From Parastagonospora avenae f. sp. tritici 18332-5 (Eukaryota > Ascomycota > Dothideomycetes > Pleosporales > Phaeosphaeriaceae): a DNA stretch of 64,000 bases. A program made the translations under genes and the position numbers. Within the stretch, counting starts at the first letter, position 1, and each line of letters opens with the position of its first letter. Where the stretch lies: assembly GCA_022559985.1 (NCBI GenBank), contig JAFJTR010000015.1, forward strand, positions 124,001 to 188,000, in the 5' to 3' direction. Below are positions 1-10,700 of this stretch, piece after piece. The notes under the pieces were generated by a model. The model did not search any database, was not told the DNA's origin, and saw only the letters and a list, made by a program, of their open reading frames with translations.

Positions 1-409
1 GTCGAGGTAGTTGGCAGCAAGGATGATCTCGAAGAGCATCTCCTGGTCGACCTGCATGAACTTCTGGTCCCACTCGTCGATGTCGGTGGACTTCTTGCGC
101 GAGTCGGAGTCATCGTCCTGGGTGGCCGGGGGGTCGTCCTTGTGGTGGTCGCACCACTCAAGGACCTTTTTCATGACCGGCTCGTTTACCTGGATGTTGT
201 TAGCTGTAATCCTGGGGGAGTAAGCGGGGTGGGGGTGTACATACGTTGGGGATGGGGATCGACTCGGAAGTCTCGCCGCCCAAGTCCTCGAGCAAGTTCT
301 TGATGAGGATGGAGCGCTCGGCGACCTTGCGGTGCACGCTCATGACGGCATTGTCGGAGGTGGTGAGAGAGATATGGTCCTCCTTGGGGGCGGCGGCGTC
401 TGTAGACAT
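1..409 (-). CDS. skp1: SKP1, SCF ubiquitin ligase adaptor (3' end off window)
   Basis: Adaptor that links F-box proteins to cullin-1 in SCF E3 ubiquitin ligases and sits in kinetochore and other complexes. Exons complement(245..409) and complement(<1..189), with a 55-bp intron (GTATGT..CAG, 244..190) that restores the conserved IPIPN-VNE junction. The 118 visible residues contain the BTB/POZ-like Skp1 fold: ISLTTSDNAV, VAERSILIKNLLEDLG, then VLEWCDHHKDDPPATQDDDS and the invariant DIDEWDQKFMQVDQEMLFEI segment followed by ILAANYLD. About 45-50 residues, the C-terminal Skp1 dimerisation helices that bind F-boxes, lie beyond position 1. The ATG at 409 fits the family's short N-terminus. Family assignment is from recognised conservation and is very secure. 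Confidence 0.95.
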
Positions 410-1605
410 GATGCTTGTCGGTATAAAGTGAGTTTGTGCTTTGAAAGCGGGGTAGCTGTTATTCGCAGGTGGGTGGTGTGCGGATAATGCGGTTGAGGAT
501 GTGGTAGTTGGTTGCGGTGTGGAGAGAGATTTATGAGGGCGCAGAGGCGGGGGTCTTTATATGGATGGGGGATCGTTTGGTGAGAGTGATGGGGGAGGCA
601 GCAACCACGGCGCAGTCAAGCAAAGCTCAGGCCACCCGCCCGCACAGTGCTTTGGCCGCCGAACAAGGCTGCAGCCCCAAAGTGTGTGACAAAGGCCCGC
701 TTGTCTGGGGCTAGCAAGCCATCTTTTTTTGTGAACAGTGTCTTCGACTCAAGTTGTATGTGAAAGCAATTGTTGGCACACACAGATTGTCGTGCGCTTG
801 CAAACTCGCAGCACCTACAACCCACGTTTGCACACGATGCACACTTCTCGGACCCCGCCCGTCGCAAACGACTACGTTTGGAAGACTCCGCCACAGCACA
901 GCGGAACCGGCTATGGGGGCGGACCACGGACCGTCGATGTTGAGCCACGATTGCTGCCTTGCGATCGCATCCACTCCGAGTCAAGGCACGACTTTGTTCG
1001 AGCACTGCACCTGTAGCTTCACAGTGCAGCCTGTTGATACGAGGGCAGACGTTGTTGACTAAATACGGTGGGACTTTGGAATCGAGTACACCGTTCGAGG
1101 CTTCCCGTCGTCCTCGACTACTGACATGACTGATGTACTATAATTACTTCTACCCATAGACAAAGTAGACGTGAGTATGTGTTCAGATGCATTCAGAGTT
1201 CGTTGATAGAATGCCACGTGACATGGCAACACCAAGACGCATTTGGGAGCTCTGGGAGCTCTGGGAGCTCTGACTGGAGGCTAAAGTCCGAGACGGAGAT
1301 ATTGTTGGTTGCAGTGAGCTGGCACATCTGACCACGGCGCCTGATCTGGCTCAGGAATTCCGCTTCTGCACTTTTATCGCGACATGTAGTCGCTGAGTCC
1401 ATCCAGTGGTGCACGAGTCGTCTCATCATTTTCTCACTCGTCATCGGGCCCCTTTCTACGTGGTCACAGCGACAGCGACTATTGCTCGCCAACAGCCAAA
1501 CCTAATAAAACAAAAACATTCGCTGGCCCTGTTTTTCTGTGCAACACATCGACGACAACAGATGCTCCGCCGTATCTGCCACCGGAGCACCTCACTGCAG
1601 GCACC
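410..1605. other. Intergenic region between SKP1 and SMP3
   Basis: About 1.2 kb between divergently transcribed genes, so it should hold both promoters. On the minus strand a TATA-like ATATAAAGA lies near 554-562, about 150 bp upstream of the SKP1 start. A CACGTG box lies near 1214-1219. A short 9-bp tandem repeat is listed separately. Several overlapping open frames between 616 and 1062 occur on both strands with no family resemblance, so I regard them as chance. Confidence 0.6.
1244..1272. repeat. 9-bp tandem repeat (GGGAGCTCT)x3
   Basis: Three consecutive copies of GGGAGCTCT lie in the SKP1-SMP3 intergenic region. Each unit contains the palindrome GAGCTC, so the tract is also locally self-complementary. 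It lies about 340 bp upstream of the SMP3 start. Confidence 0.85.
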
Positions 1606-3311
1606 ATGTGGAGGAGAGTTTATTTCCTGCTGGTCCTCGTGCGCATCTACTTTGCGCTGTCGCCAAGCTACCTGCACCCCGATGAGAACTTCCAGGGCCC
1701 TGAGGTCATAGCTGGTTTGTTTACGAGGCGCCGTGCAGCCATGCGACAACGACTGACAGCCTTTAGGACGCGTCTTTTCCTATCCCGTCCACGAAACATG
1801 GGAGTTCACGTCGGACCACCCCATCCGCAGCACATTCCCGCTATGGCTCGCATACGGCTGGCCCATGTACATCCTGCGCTGGCTCTGGGAGGGGTTCGGA
1901 TATGACGTTTCGCCGTCGGTCGTGTACTGGGCTCTGCGCGTACTCATGCTCACGCTGAGTGTCGTCATGGAGGACTGGGCGGTCCACGAGCTGGTCGAGT
2001 CGCCGCGCGCTCGCAGTGTCGCTGTCCCGCTGGTCGCGTCGTCGTACGTCACGTGGACCTTCCAGACGCACACCTTCTCCAACAGCATCGAGACGCTGCT
2101 GGTGAGCTGGAGTCTGGTCCTGATACACCGAATAGTCCAAGATAAGGTAGGCGCGCCTCGGTCCGCATTCCGGTGCGGCGCATGCAGCTAACACAAGGTG
2201 CAGAAGCGTTCCAGCATTTTGGCCTCCTCGCTCCTCGGCTTCATGGTAGTCGTTGGTGTGTTGAATCGCATTACGTTCCCTGCCTTTCTCCTGTTCCCGG
2301 CGACCGTGTTGCTACCTCATTTCTGGCGCAAGTGAGTAGAACGTCTTGCTGTTGGAGGGTCATACTAACGAGACTAGACCATTCTCCTTCGTCTTCCTCG
2401 CTATCTTTGCGCTCTTTACAGCTTTCGTTGCCGTCTGCGTTGATACCGCGTTCTATACCCCCGGCGAGTTCGATTTCGCCAAAGTCTTTCACAAGCCGAT
2501 CATTACGCCTATCAACAACTTCATCTACAATTCGAATCCTGCGAATCTGGCCCAGCATGGCATCCACCCTCGATATCAGCACAGTCTGATTAATCTCGCT
2601 CAATTGCTTGGGCCAGCTTTCCCGCTTTTGTTCTTCCTACGACGCTCGCACCTCAACCCGATGCTCATTTCGGCGGTTTCAGGCATTGCCCTGCTCAGCT
2701 TGTTTCCACACCAAGAGGCCCGGTTCCTGCTTCCGGCCGTCCCGCTCATTCTCTCTTCGATACGATTGCCGAGGCCTCGCTTCCGTAAAGCCTGGGTCGT
2801 GTCATGGGTTATCTTCAATGTCACTATGGGCGTGCTGATGGGCGTCTACCACCAAGGTGGCATCGTCCCGGCGCAGATGCACATTGCAAAGACGAACGAG
2901 GTCGTCAGCAATGCGTTCTGGTGGAAGACGTACAGCCCGCCAATCTGGCTGCTGAATGGGAAAAACGAGAATCTGACCACTGTCGACCTCATGGGCATGC
3001 CTAGGGAGGAAATGCTCGGCAAGGTCAAGGCAGTCCTACCCCCATGCCGGACTCGAGCACCACCAAAACTTGGTCATGGCGCCACATATCTGGTTACACC
3101 CCGCTCTGCCAACATCCAGCAGTCCTACCGTGATAACAGCGCGAACGAGGAAATCACCATGTACGAGGTCTGGGGCTACCGGAAGCACCTTAACCTCGAC
3201 GACATGGATTTTGAGACCGACGGTGTCTGGGGCACTTTGACTCGAGTAGTCGGTAATCGAGGCATTGTCATCTGGCGGGTCAGCAAAAACTGCTGGTCGC
3301 AAGACGCTTAA
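1606..3311 (+). CDS. smp3: GPI mannosyltransferase 4 (Smp3/PIG-Z)
   Basis: ER-membrane, dolichol-phosphate-mannose dependent alpha-1,2-mannosyltransferase (GT22) that adds the fourth mannose to the GPI-anchor precursor, essential for GPI proteins in yeast. Exons 1606..1714, 1767..2146, 2204..2331, 2378..3311 (introns 52, 57 and 46 bp) give 516 residues. The N-terminus carries the GT22 signature HPDENFQGPEVIAG (H24-P-D-E27) just after the first hydrophobic segment. Further conserved text includes SYPVHETWEFTSDHPIRS and FPHQEARFLLP, the latter typical of the GT22 family. Multiple hydrophobic segments fit a polytopic ER enzyme. Length matches the Smp3 family. The start was chosen at the ATG directly before the signature; the 5' leader is pyrimidine- and A-rich. 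Confidence 0.93.
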
Positions 3312-3538
3312 CCCCATTCAAAAGAGCGTGGCGTTTATTCATGGGCATTTCTATTCTTGACTTTACACGGAAACCAACGTACGGATTTTAGATGTACACG
3401 GCGCGAGCCCTGGGCGGCTTGGAACCTTTCAGCTTCGAAACAGATACCCCAAACTTGACAGTAGCTCTCTTTCATAATATACAGACCGGCCTTTTGATAT
3501 GTTACACCTCTTCTTCATGCATGCGTGTGTGTTGTGGT

Positions 3539-5409
3539 CTACAACGCTCCACCAAGCACTCTAACAAGCCACATACTCACCCGCACACTCATTCCCACCC
3601 TCCTCTCCGGCTTCTCAAACTCGCCCTCATCCACTTCTTTCGCGTACTCGCCCAGCCACTTGACTTCCTCCCCAAGCCTCCTGCGCAGACCCGGGTCTGA
3701 CGTAGCGATCACGACATTCGCCTCGAGATCAAGCTCGTACGAGCGCTTGGTGTAGTTGGAGCTGCCCACGACCGTCAAACTCGGGTCTTCCACATTTGTC
3801 GAGGTAGACGGAAACGTCACCCACAGCCCCTTGGCATGATACGTCCACCCCTCCTTCTCTCCCACCATCCCCCTCTGCCACTCCTTCAGCCGCACACTCC
3901 CCTCCAAGCCCCCATGCCTCACTTTCCGCAGGAATTGCTTCGCCAAGTGCGTGTATGCGGCGGGTAACATCCCGCTTACGCCTTTGGAGCCGAAGAATCC
4001 GTTCGCGTGCGGATGCGCGGTGAGTACTGTTCCCAAGGACGGGTGTGTGGCGAGCAGCATGCGCCGGAAGGAGGGCGTCATGTTGAAGTAGCCGGCTGTA
4101 AAGGTCCAGGAAGATGATTGCAGGGGTGGGTGCGCGAGGGATGTTAGGATGTGGGTGAGGGCGGGGAGTTCGGTGGATGTGGCGAGGAGGGGTACGAGGG
4201 AGAGGATGGGGTAGATTGTGGTCGTAGATGTGTTCGCGGTTGATGATGATTTCGGGGAGTTGGAGGGCAAGAGTAGGTGCGAGAGTTGTTTTGATGCTGC
4301 GTCGCGGTATTTCGAAGGGGAGTCGAGGGGGGAGGGCGCGGGATTCGTCGAGGGCCAGGACATGCTATAGCCGCCTGAGTCCGGTGCGTTGGAGGGTTGC
4401 AGGTCGAACGAGAGACTTGCGACGCCGGAGTGGATTTTGGAAAAGTACTCGGTTAGCTCCTTAGAGTGGAAGAGGTGGTATCGGTCTTGGCGATTAGAGA
4501 AATAGTCGCTGGACAGGTTCGCGCCGGACATGATGATTTCATCATCAATGCCGTAGAGCTTCATGTGCTGGAGGCCCCAGCCTTCGTTGATGCGTTTGGG
4601 GATGTACTTCTTCCTGAGGCCGGTAAGGTTGGGCGTGTGGTACATGCGAACCTCGACTCTTTCGGGGCCGAATTCTGTGATCAGTGGGACTAGTAGTGAA
4701 GCTGTTGATGGCTCTGGCGTTTCTCTGGTTCCACGGAGAGAGTCTGTGAGGAAGGAGACGCGTAGATTGGGGTTCTTGGCCAAGGCGTTGCGGATCGTCG
4801 ATATGAACTCATGTTCGGTCTTGCCAATATACAGTGTGCTGAGGTAGATTCGACGTTGTGCTTTTGATATTTTGTCCTGCATAGATTCAGTATAACAGTT
4901 CAAGGGTCGCATCAGGTTGCGGACCTGTAATAGGCTCTGACATGTGCAAGAGCAACATCGTCTTGTGATCGCGTCCGGCATACAGTGTGAAGTATTGATG
5001 AAGGTTTGACTTGGAAGCAATATTGAATAACATGAACAAGGAAGAAGTGAAGTTGGCATTCCCAATTGAGAGTTCCACGATCTTCAATAGAAGGATACAA
5101 CGACAGAATCATATAAGAGAGCAGCACGAGTAGAATAAAACCTACATTGAGTGTCTCGTAAAACTCTGTCGGGGTCTGGATAATGGTGATCTGCTCGGGC
5201 TGCATATCGAACCTCGGGGCTATCTTGTCCAGATCAGTTGTTATCGTAGCCAGCATCGACGCCTGACTTTGTGGTGCTGATGAAGCCATTGAAGGTGCAC
5301 TTGATGTCGAGTATCTCCTTGCTGGTTTGATCGGTCGGCTGGGTATGCGAAACACTCTTCTTGACGCGATTCTGGGCGCTTTTGCCCTGATCAAGCTTCT
5401 AAGTATCAT
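3539..5409 (-). CDS. pgs1: Phosphatidylglycerophosphate synthase (Pgs1)
   Basis: CDP-diacylglycerol:glycerol-3-phosphate 3-phosphatidyltransferase of the mitochondrial inner membrane, committed step of cardiolipin synthesis. Exons complement(5146..5409) and complement(3539..4876) give 533 residues. The intron is 269 bp, long for this window, and joins FYETLN to DKISKAQRRIYLSTLYIG as in other Pgs1 proteins. Exon 1 begins with an Arg/Ser-rich, acid-poor stretch typical of a mitochondrial presequence. The phospholipase-D superfamily motif HMKLYGID (H192-x-K194-x4-D199) is followed by SGANLS, and a second HAK motif lies near the C-terminus followed by VVGSSNYTKRSYELDLEAN. The Asp position of the second HKD is Thr here. 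It is head to head with the complex I gene. Confidence 0.93.
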
Positions 5410-5587
5410 ACTGAGTCTGCGAATGGCGATGGCTTTGCACGCGTTTGAGCTCCTGAAGTTTTGATGCGCTGCTAGTGACAGGGATCCTCAGACTAGCGCA
5501 CTCTCGGTGAGGCACGATGAATGCTTGGCATCGTCAATGGAGCAGCAACATCCGACGACTCCTCGACTTCGAGCTGACAACGCCGCC
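5410..5587. promoter_or_regulatory. Shared 178-bp promoter of PGS1 and NDUFA12
   Basis: Start codons of two divergent nuclear genes for mitochondrial inner-membrane functions are only 178 bp apart, so both core promoters must lie in or overlap this segment. I see no clear TATA box. Co-expression is an inference from the geometry. Confidence 0.6.
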
Positions 5588-6346
5588 ATGTCGACTATTA
5601 TGAGGACGCTGCGCGGCTTGCGCAAGATTGGTATCAAGGTGAGAATGCCATATAATGTTCATTGGACCTGGGCCGCGTACTGACTTAGCATCACAGGAAT
5701 ATTTCCACCAGCTGAACGTACGCTCATACCCGCTCGCCCACAATCGCCCGCAGAGACGACTAACGCTGAAGGCTTGAAATTATAGTACATCGGTACGCTC
5801 GAAGGATATCTTGGCTGCGGAGACAGGGTGTTGACAGGATGCAGGTGATACCAAGGTCGGAACTTTGATCGGCAAGGACAGGTACGGCAACAAGTACTTC
5901 GAGAACTTGGAGGATGAGCTGCCCCGTACGTCGTTCAAAGAAGACAAAATAAAATCGGAGGACTGATAATGTGCCAGTGAGGACGCGCTGGGTCGACTAC
6001 AAGGACCACGAGTTTGACCCGTATGTTGCCCCTCGACTCTGAGGCCCTGCAGGACCATGGATTGGAACACGACTGATTCTGCGATAGCTCCCAAATCGAG
6101 CCTGGATGGCATGCGTGGATGTCATACATGGTCGACAAGTCGCCTGCGGCCGACCCGCTCCTCCAACGGCAAGTCCGTGTCTGGGAGCCAAAAGAGCACC
6201 GCCCGACATTGACCTGGAGCCGTTCTGGATACAAGCCATACAGCACGTATGTTGTATCTTCCGGTGTTCGTGACGGCTTGCTAACAATGGACAGTGTCAA
6301 GAACAAGTACTCAGCATGGACACCTGTGGCCAAGCCCCGACAGTAG
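5588..6346 (+). CDS. NADH dehydrogenase (complex I) subunit NDUFA12/B17.2-like
   Basis: Accessory subunit of mitochondrial respiratory complex I. Seven exons: 5588..5638, 5697..5717, 5786..5792, 5845..5925, 5978..6020, 6088..6246, 6295..6346, total 414 nt, 137 residues. Every junction is GT..AG and the product reads as the family does: IGIKEYFHQLN-YIG-DTKVGTLIGKD, RYGNKYFENLEDELPLRTRW, then SQIEPGWHAWMSYMVDKSP and KEHRPTLTWSRSGYKPYSTV with the C-terminal KYSAWTP. Exon 2 is 21 nt and exon 3 only 7 nt; both are needed to restore the conserved EYFHQLN and YIGDT text. Introns are 58, 68, 52, 52, 67 and 48 bp. The model is unusually intron-dense for so short a protein. Confidence 0.92.
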
Positions 6347-7746
6347 AATGCGCCCTTTTCATCAAGTCATGTAAATACTGCAAACCAATCCAGCAAATTC
6401 ATAGTCACAACATTCGATTTGCTGGGCTAGCTCTCTTTCGTTGCTAATTACGATTCGCCTCATTTCGACTCATTTTGTTGTCGAATCATACGCGCCGTCG
6501 TATTAGGTTTATCGAATGCGATGGCGCCTTGCCAGTGCGATCTTCTGGAAGCACGTATTGTATACACTGCGCCCTGCGCTCAACAGACTCCAAAAGTTTT
6601 GTCAGACTCTATTATCAGAGTTGCTCGCTAACCTTGCCATGCGTGCCTATGTCCCTCTGCAGCACCTGACCATGTAGCCCACACACGCCCACACACGCCC
6701 ACACACGCCCACACACGCCCACACACCAAACCAATCGGCCCAACAAAAGGGCGCAACGTCTGAGATTGCATGATCTTGCAATGGGCGGTCTGACAGAGTG
6801 CTAGAGCGACGTTGTGTATCATGTTCCCACCTTCCCCAAATGGCTTATAGCTTGGATTATAACGATAACGCTCCGAGTGGCCACAGCTACCCCTACCTGC
6901 AGCTTGAGGGCTTGCAATGGAGGGGTCAGATGCACGCTGTGCATGCGCGCTTACCCCAGATCTTGTCTCTTGACAAAAGTGATATTGATTGGCCTCCTCT
7001 CCGTTGTCAAGATGCACCAATATAGACAAACACAATGCGAACCAGAGCATGGTCTGCCACGCGGCGACTGGGTTCGGCATGTCAAACTGACCCGTTGAGG
7101 CTTCTGTGATTGCCAGCACATGCCGGCGGGGTCGCGTACTTTGTTCGTATGGGAAGACGCGTCCGGGGTTTCGGTGAGCGTGATACCCGTGCCTTCTCGT
7201 GCATCGCATCTGCACGACCATGGTCCATGGATCGCCCATGAGTCAAATGGCGGTATACTCGGTGAATCCTTGTCAGTTGCCGCGAGAACGGTTCACGCCA
7301 ACGGAGCTACATAATGGTGCTCTCGCACATTTTCTTGACAGCCCCAACGAGGCTTGCGCGAAGATTGAGTTTGTTGGACTGGTGCACGCGTGCACATGTG
7401 CTGCGAACAAAGGTCACACCATCTTATCAGATCTGCGGCTCACCTCGGTACTTCGTACATACTGGGCAAATTACATCACTCATACGCGAGCGCGGAAACT
7501 CTTGCACTTCCGCTAGTGAATTGCGATTGCGAGGGCATTCCTAGCACCAAAAACAACGATTAGCCCGGTGAAAGCTGTCATTGTACGCCTAAGCAGCCGG
7601 CTTTGTTTGCATACATCAGTGCGACTCCCTCCCGTCGATAATTCGTTGCGCGCCTTCCACACAGCTCCGATGAGCAAGTTCTCGCAATAACGAGTGCGAG
7701 TGCTGCGAGTTATCAAGACCGCCGCCGCCTGGAGGGGACCGAGAAA
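6347..7746. other. Intergenic region with a 10-bp tandem repeat
   Basis: About 1.4 kb between NDUFA12 and the ABC transporter. It holds the ACACACGCCC repeat (listed separately). A 203-residue open frame on the minus strand (6628..7239) runs through the repeat, has no recognisable motif and is not called. The segment must contain the ABC transporter promoter. Confidence 0.5.
6681..6726. repeat. Tandem repeat, 10-bp unit ACACACGCCC, about 4.5 copies
   Basis: Four perfect copies plus a partial copy of ACACACGCCC, a G-rich tract on the other strand. It lies about 335 bp downstream of the NDUFA12 stop. Such short tracts are commonly polymorphic in length. Confidence 0.9.
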
Positions 7747-10700
7747 ATGTTCGCCAACTGCAAAAGCCCGTTCTGGGGCAGCCATGGCGACGACTTTTCG
7801 CCGTGTTTCGAGCAAGAGTGAGTTTGCGATAGCTTTGCGCCCACCCCTGCGGACAGCTCCAGCAGACCTCCATCGTCGTCGCGCGGGGCTTTTTGCTGGC
7901 TGAGATGCGCTGGCTAACATAGAGCAGTTATCTCCTCACATTATTCCCACTCATCGTTTGCGGAGTGTCCGTCGTCTATCTCTTAATACAGCTGTATTTC
8001 GCCGCCACCGCAAGCAAGTACTACCACGCCTACAGTGTACTCGAAGACCCGCGAAACCCCTGGTCGATCCGCAGCCCCCATTACGATGGCGAAGACCCCG
8101 ACAGCGACGAGGACGAGGACGAGTTCGAACGCAATGAGGGTCTTGCGCTTGACCCGACTATTAGCCGCCAAGCCGTGTCTGCCATAACGGTAGACAAGCC
8201 CCGAGGACAAGTCACGGTAGTCGTTCTGGAAGAGGCTGCTGTACTGACCCAGCTGGCTATACATGTTGCTGTGCTTTGGCTGAACGTCTGGGGCAAGCAC
8301 GGCAGGATCGCTGCGATCGCAAACATCGCAGTCTGGTCCTACATCGCCACGCTCGCCACGCTGCGACTGCTCTTCACCAGCACCAGCAGGTTCTCATTCT
8401 CCAGGCTATGGTACCATACTGCCTTCATCTACGGGTTCCAGTGGGTCCTGAGTGTCCTTGTTTTCCGATCGGCCATCATCCACCCGCGCTCCCAGCTCCA
8501 CCAAAAGCTCACCATCGCCGACTTCGCCCTCACCTCGCTTCTGTTTCTTCTCTCGTTATGTTCTAGGAAGGGCAACAAGACGGTGGAGCTGGAATATGAG
8601 GGAGACATTGAGCCAGCCCGAGAACCCACTGCCAGTGTCTTCTCGCTTGCTACGTTCAGCTGGGTAGATCCTATCGTCTGGACTGGATACAAGAAGACAT
8701 ACGAGCTTACAGATGTGTGGAATCTGGCACCGAAAGACAAGGCAGCGGTAGTCATTGACAACTATCGCCAAGTGAAGCGAACCTCGGCCCTCGCATATCA
8801 CCTATTGAAATACTTCAAGAGAGGTCTTCTCATCCAAGCGAGCTGGGCTGCGATCTCTGGATTCCTCACTTTCGCTCCTACTTTGCTCTTGAAGGCCATC
8901 CTCGAGTACATTGAGAAGCCCGAGTACACGCCCCGCAACGCCGCCTGGTTCTACGTCATTTTACTTTTCGTTTCAGGTAGTCTGTCTGCACTGGCTGATG
9001 GCCAGGCTCTGTGGATTGGCCGCAAGATCTGCATCAGGTTGCGCGCGGTGATTATTGGAGAAATCTATGCCAAGGCGCTCAAGCGTAAAGCGGCTGCAGG
9101 CACCGACAAGGTCTTGGGCGAAGAGAAGAAGAAGGACGAGGACGAGGAACCGAAAGGACTCAAGCGCTACCTGACTTTTGGCAAGAAGAAGGACAAGAAG
9201 CCTGCTGAGACATCTAAGGAAGATGACAAGGAGTCGGGTGGCGATGCCCAGGTGACGACAGGTGCCATCATTAACCTCATGGCCGTCGACGCGTTCAAAG
9301 TTAGCGAAATTTGCGCCTACTTGCACTTTTTGTGGGCCAACACACCTGTCCAGGTAGTGGTTGCAGTCTACCTGCTGTATCGCATTCTCGGCTACAGCTC
9401 GATTGCAGGTATTGGCATGATGATCATCCTTCTTCCGATCAACATGTACGTGGCCAAGCAGTTCTCCAAGATCCAGAAGCTTATCCTCGCGGCTACTGAT
9501 GCCCGTATCCATACGACTAACGAGGTGCTTACCAACATTCGAATCATCAAGTTCTTTGCCTGGGAGCAGCGTTTCGTTGGCTTAGTCAACGCAAAGCGCT
9601 ACACGGAGTTGAAGCATCTTCGAACACGATACATCCTGTGGGCAGTCGCGGCTACCATCTGGTCCGGGTCTCCAGTCTTCATCACTTTCCTGTCCTTTTA
9701 CGTCTACACTAACGTGGAGCACAAGCCTCTGATCCCGTCCGTCGCCTTCACTGCGCTGTCTTTGTTCCAGATTCTTAGGATACCCCTGGACCAACTCGCT
9801 GACATGGTCGCCCACGTTCAAGAATCCAAGGTCTCAGTAGACCGTATCGAGGAGTATCTCACCGAGCCGGAGACAGAGAAGTACAAGCAACTAGTTACAC
9901 GCAAAAAGGACGAACACGGCGACCCACTTATCGGTTTTGAGAACGCAACTTTCAGCTGGGGCGGCACTGACATGTCAGACAAGTCAGCGGCAGATGCTTT
10001 CAAGTTAATGGACCTCGATATCAAGTTCCGCGTCGGCCAGCTCAACGTGGTAGCGGGACCAACTGGCTCTGGAAAGACGTCACTCTTGATGGGCCTTTTG
10101 GGTGAAATGACAAAGCTTAAGGGTGACGTATATTTGCCTGGAGGACGCAGCCGTGAAGACATCCGACCGGATCCCGCATCCGGCCTCACCGAAAGTGTGG
10201 CATACTGCGCGCAACAAGCCTGGCTTGTCAACGGCACCGTCAAGGAAAACATCATCTTTGCCAGCGATTTTGACCAGAAACGGTATGACGATGTCATCGT
10301 AGCGTGCTCTCTGAAGCGTGATCTGCAGATTCTGGACGGTGGAGATGAGACCATTGTGGGCGAGAAAGGTGTCACGCTCTCTGGTGGTCAGAAGCAGCGC
10401 ATTTCCCTCGCTCGTGCACTCTACAGCAAGGCTCGCCACGTCTTACTGGACGATGTGCTGAGTGCAGTAGATTCTCACACCGCCAAATGGATATTCGAAT
10501 ATGCACTTACTGGTCAGCTCATGCAGCACCGGACTTGCATTCTCGTAACCCACAACGTCAGCTTAGCGCTACCGCCTGCTGAGTTTGCGGTCGTTCTTGA
10601 CAACGGCAAGGTGGTCGCACAAGGCACAGCAAACGAGGTTATCTCATCCGGCAAACTCACTGAAGATTTGACCAAGTCACGACCGGGGTCACGAGGTCCA

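Noticed and set aside
6628..7239. 203-codon minus-strand frame
   Set aside because: It runs through the 10-bp tandem repeat, which makes a repetitive Val/Cys/Gly/Arg tail. The rest has no motif.
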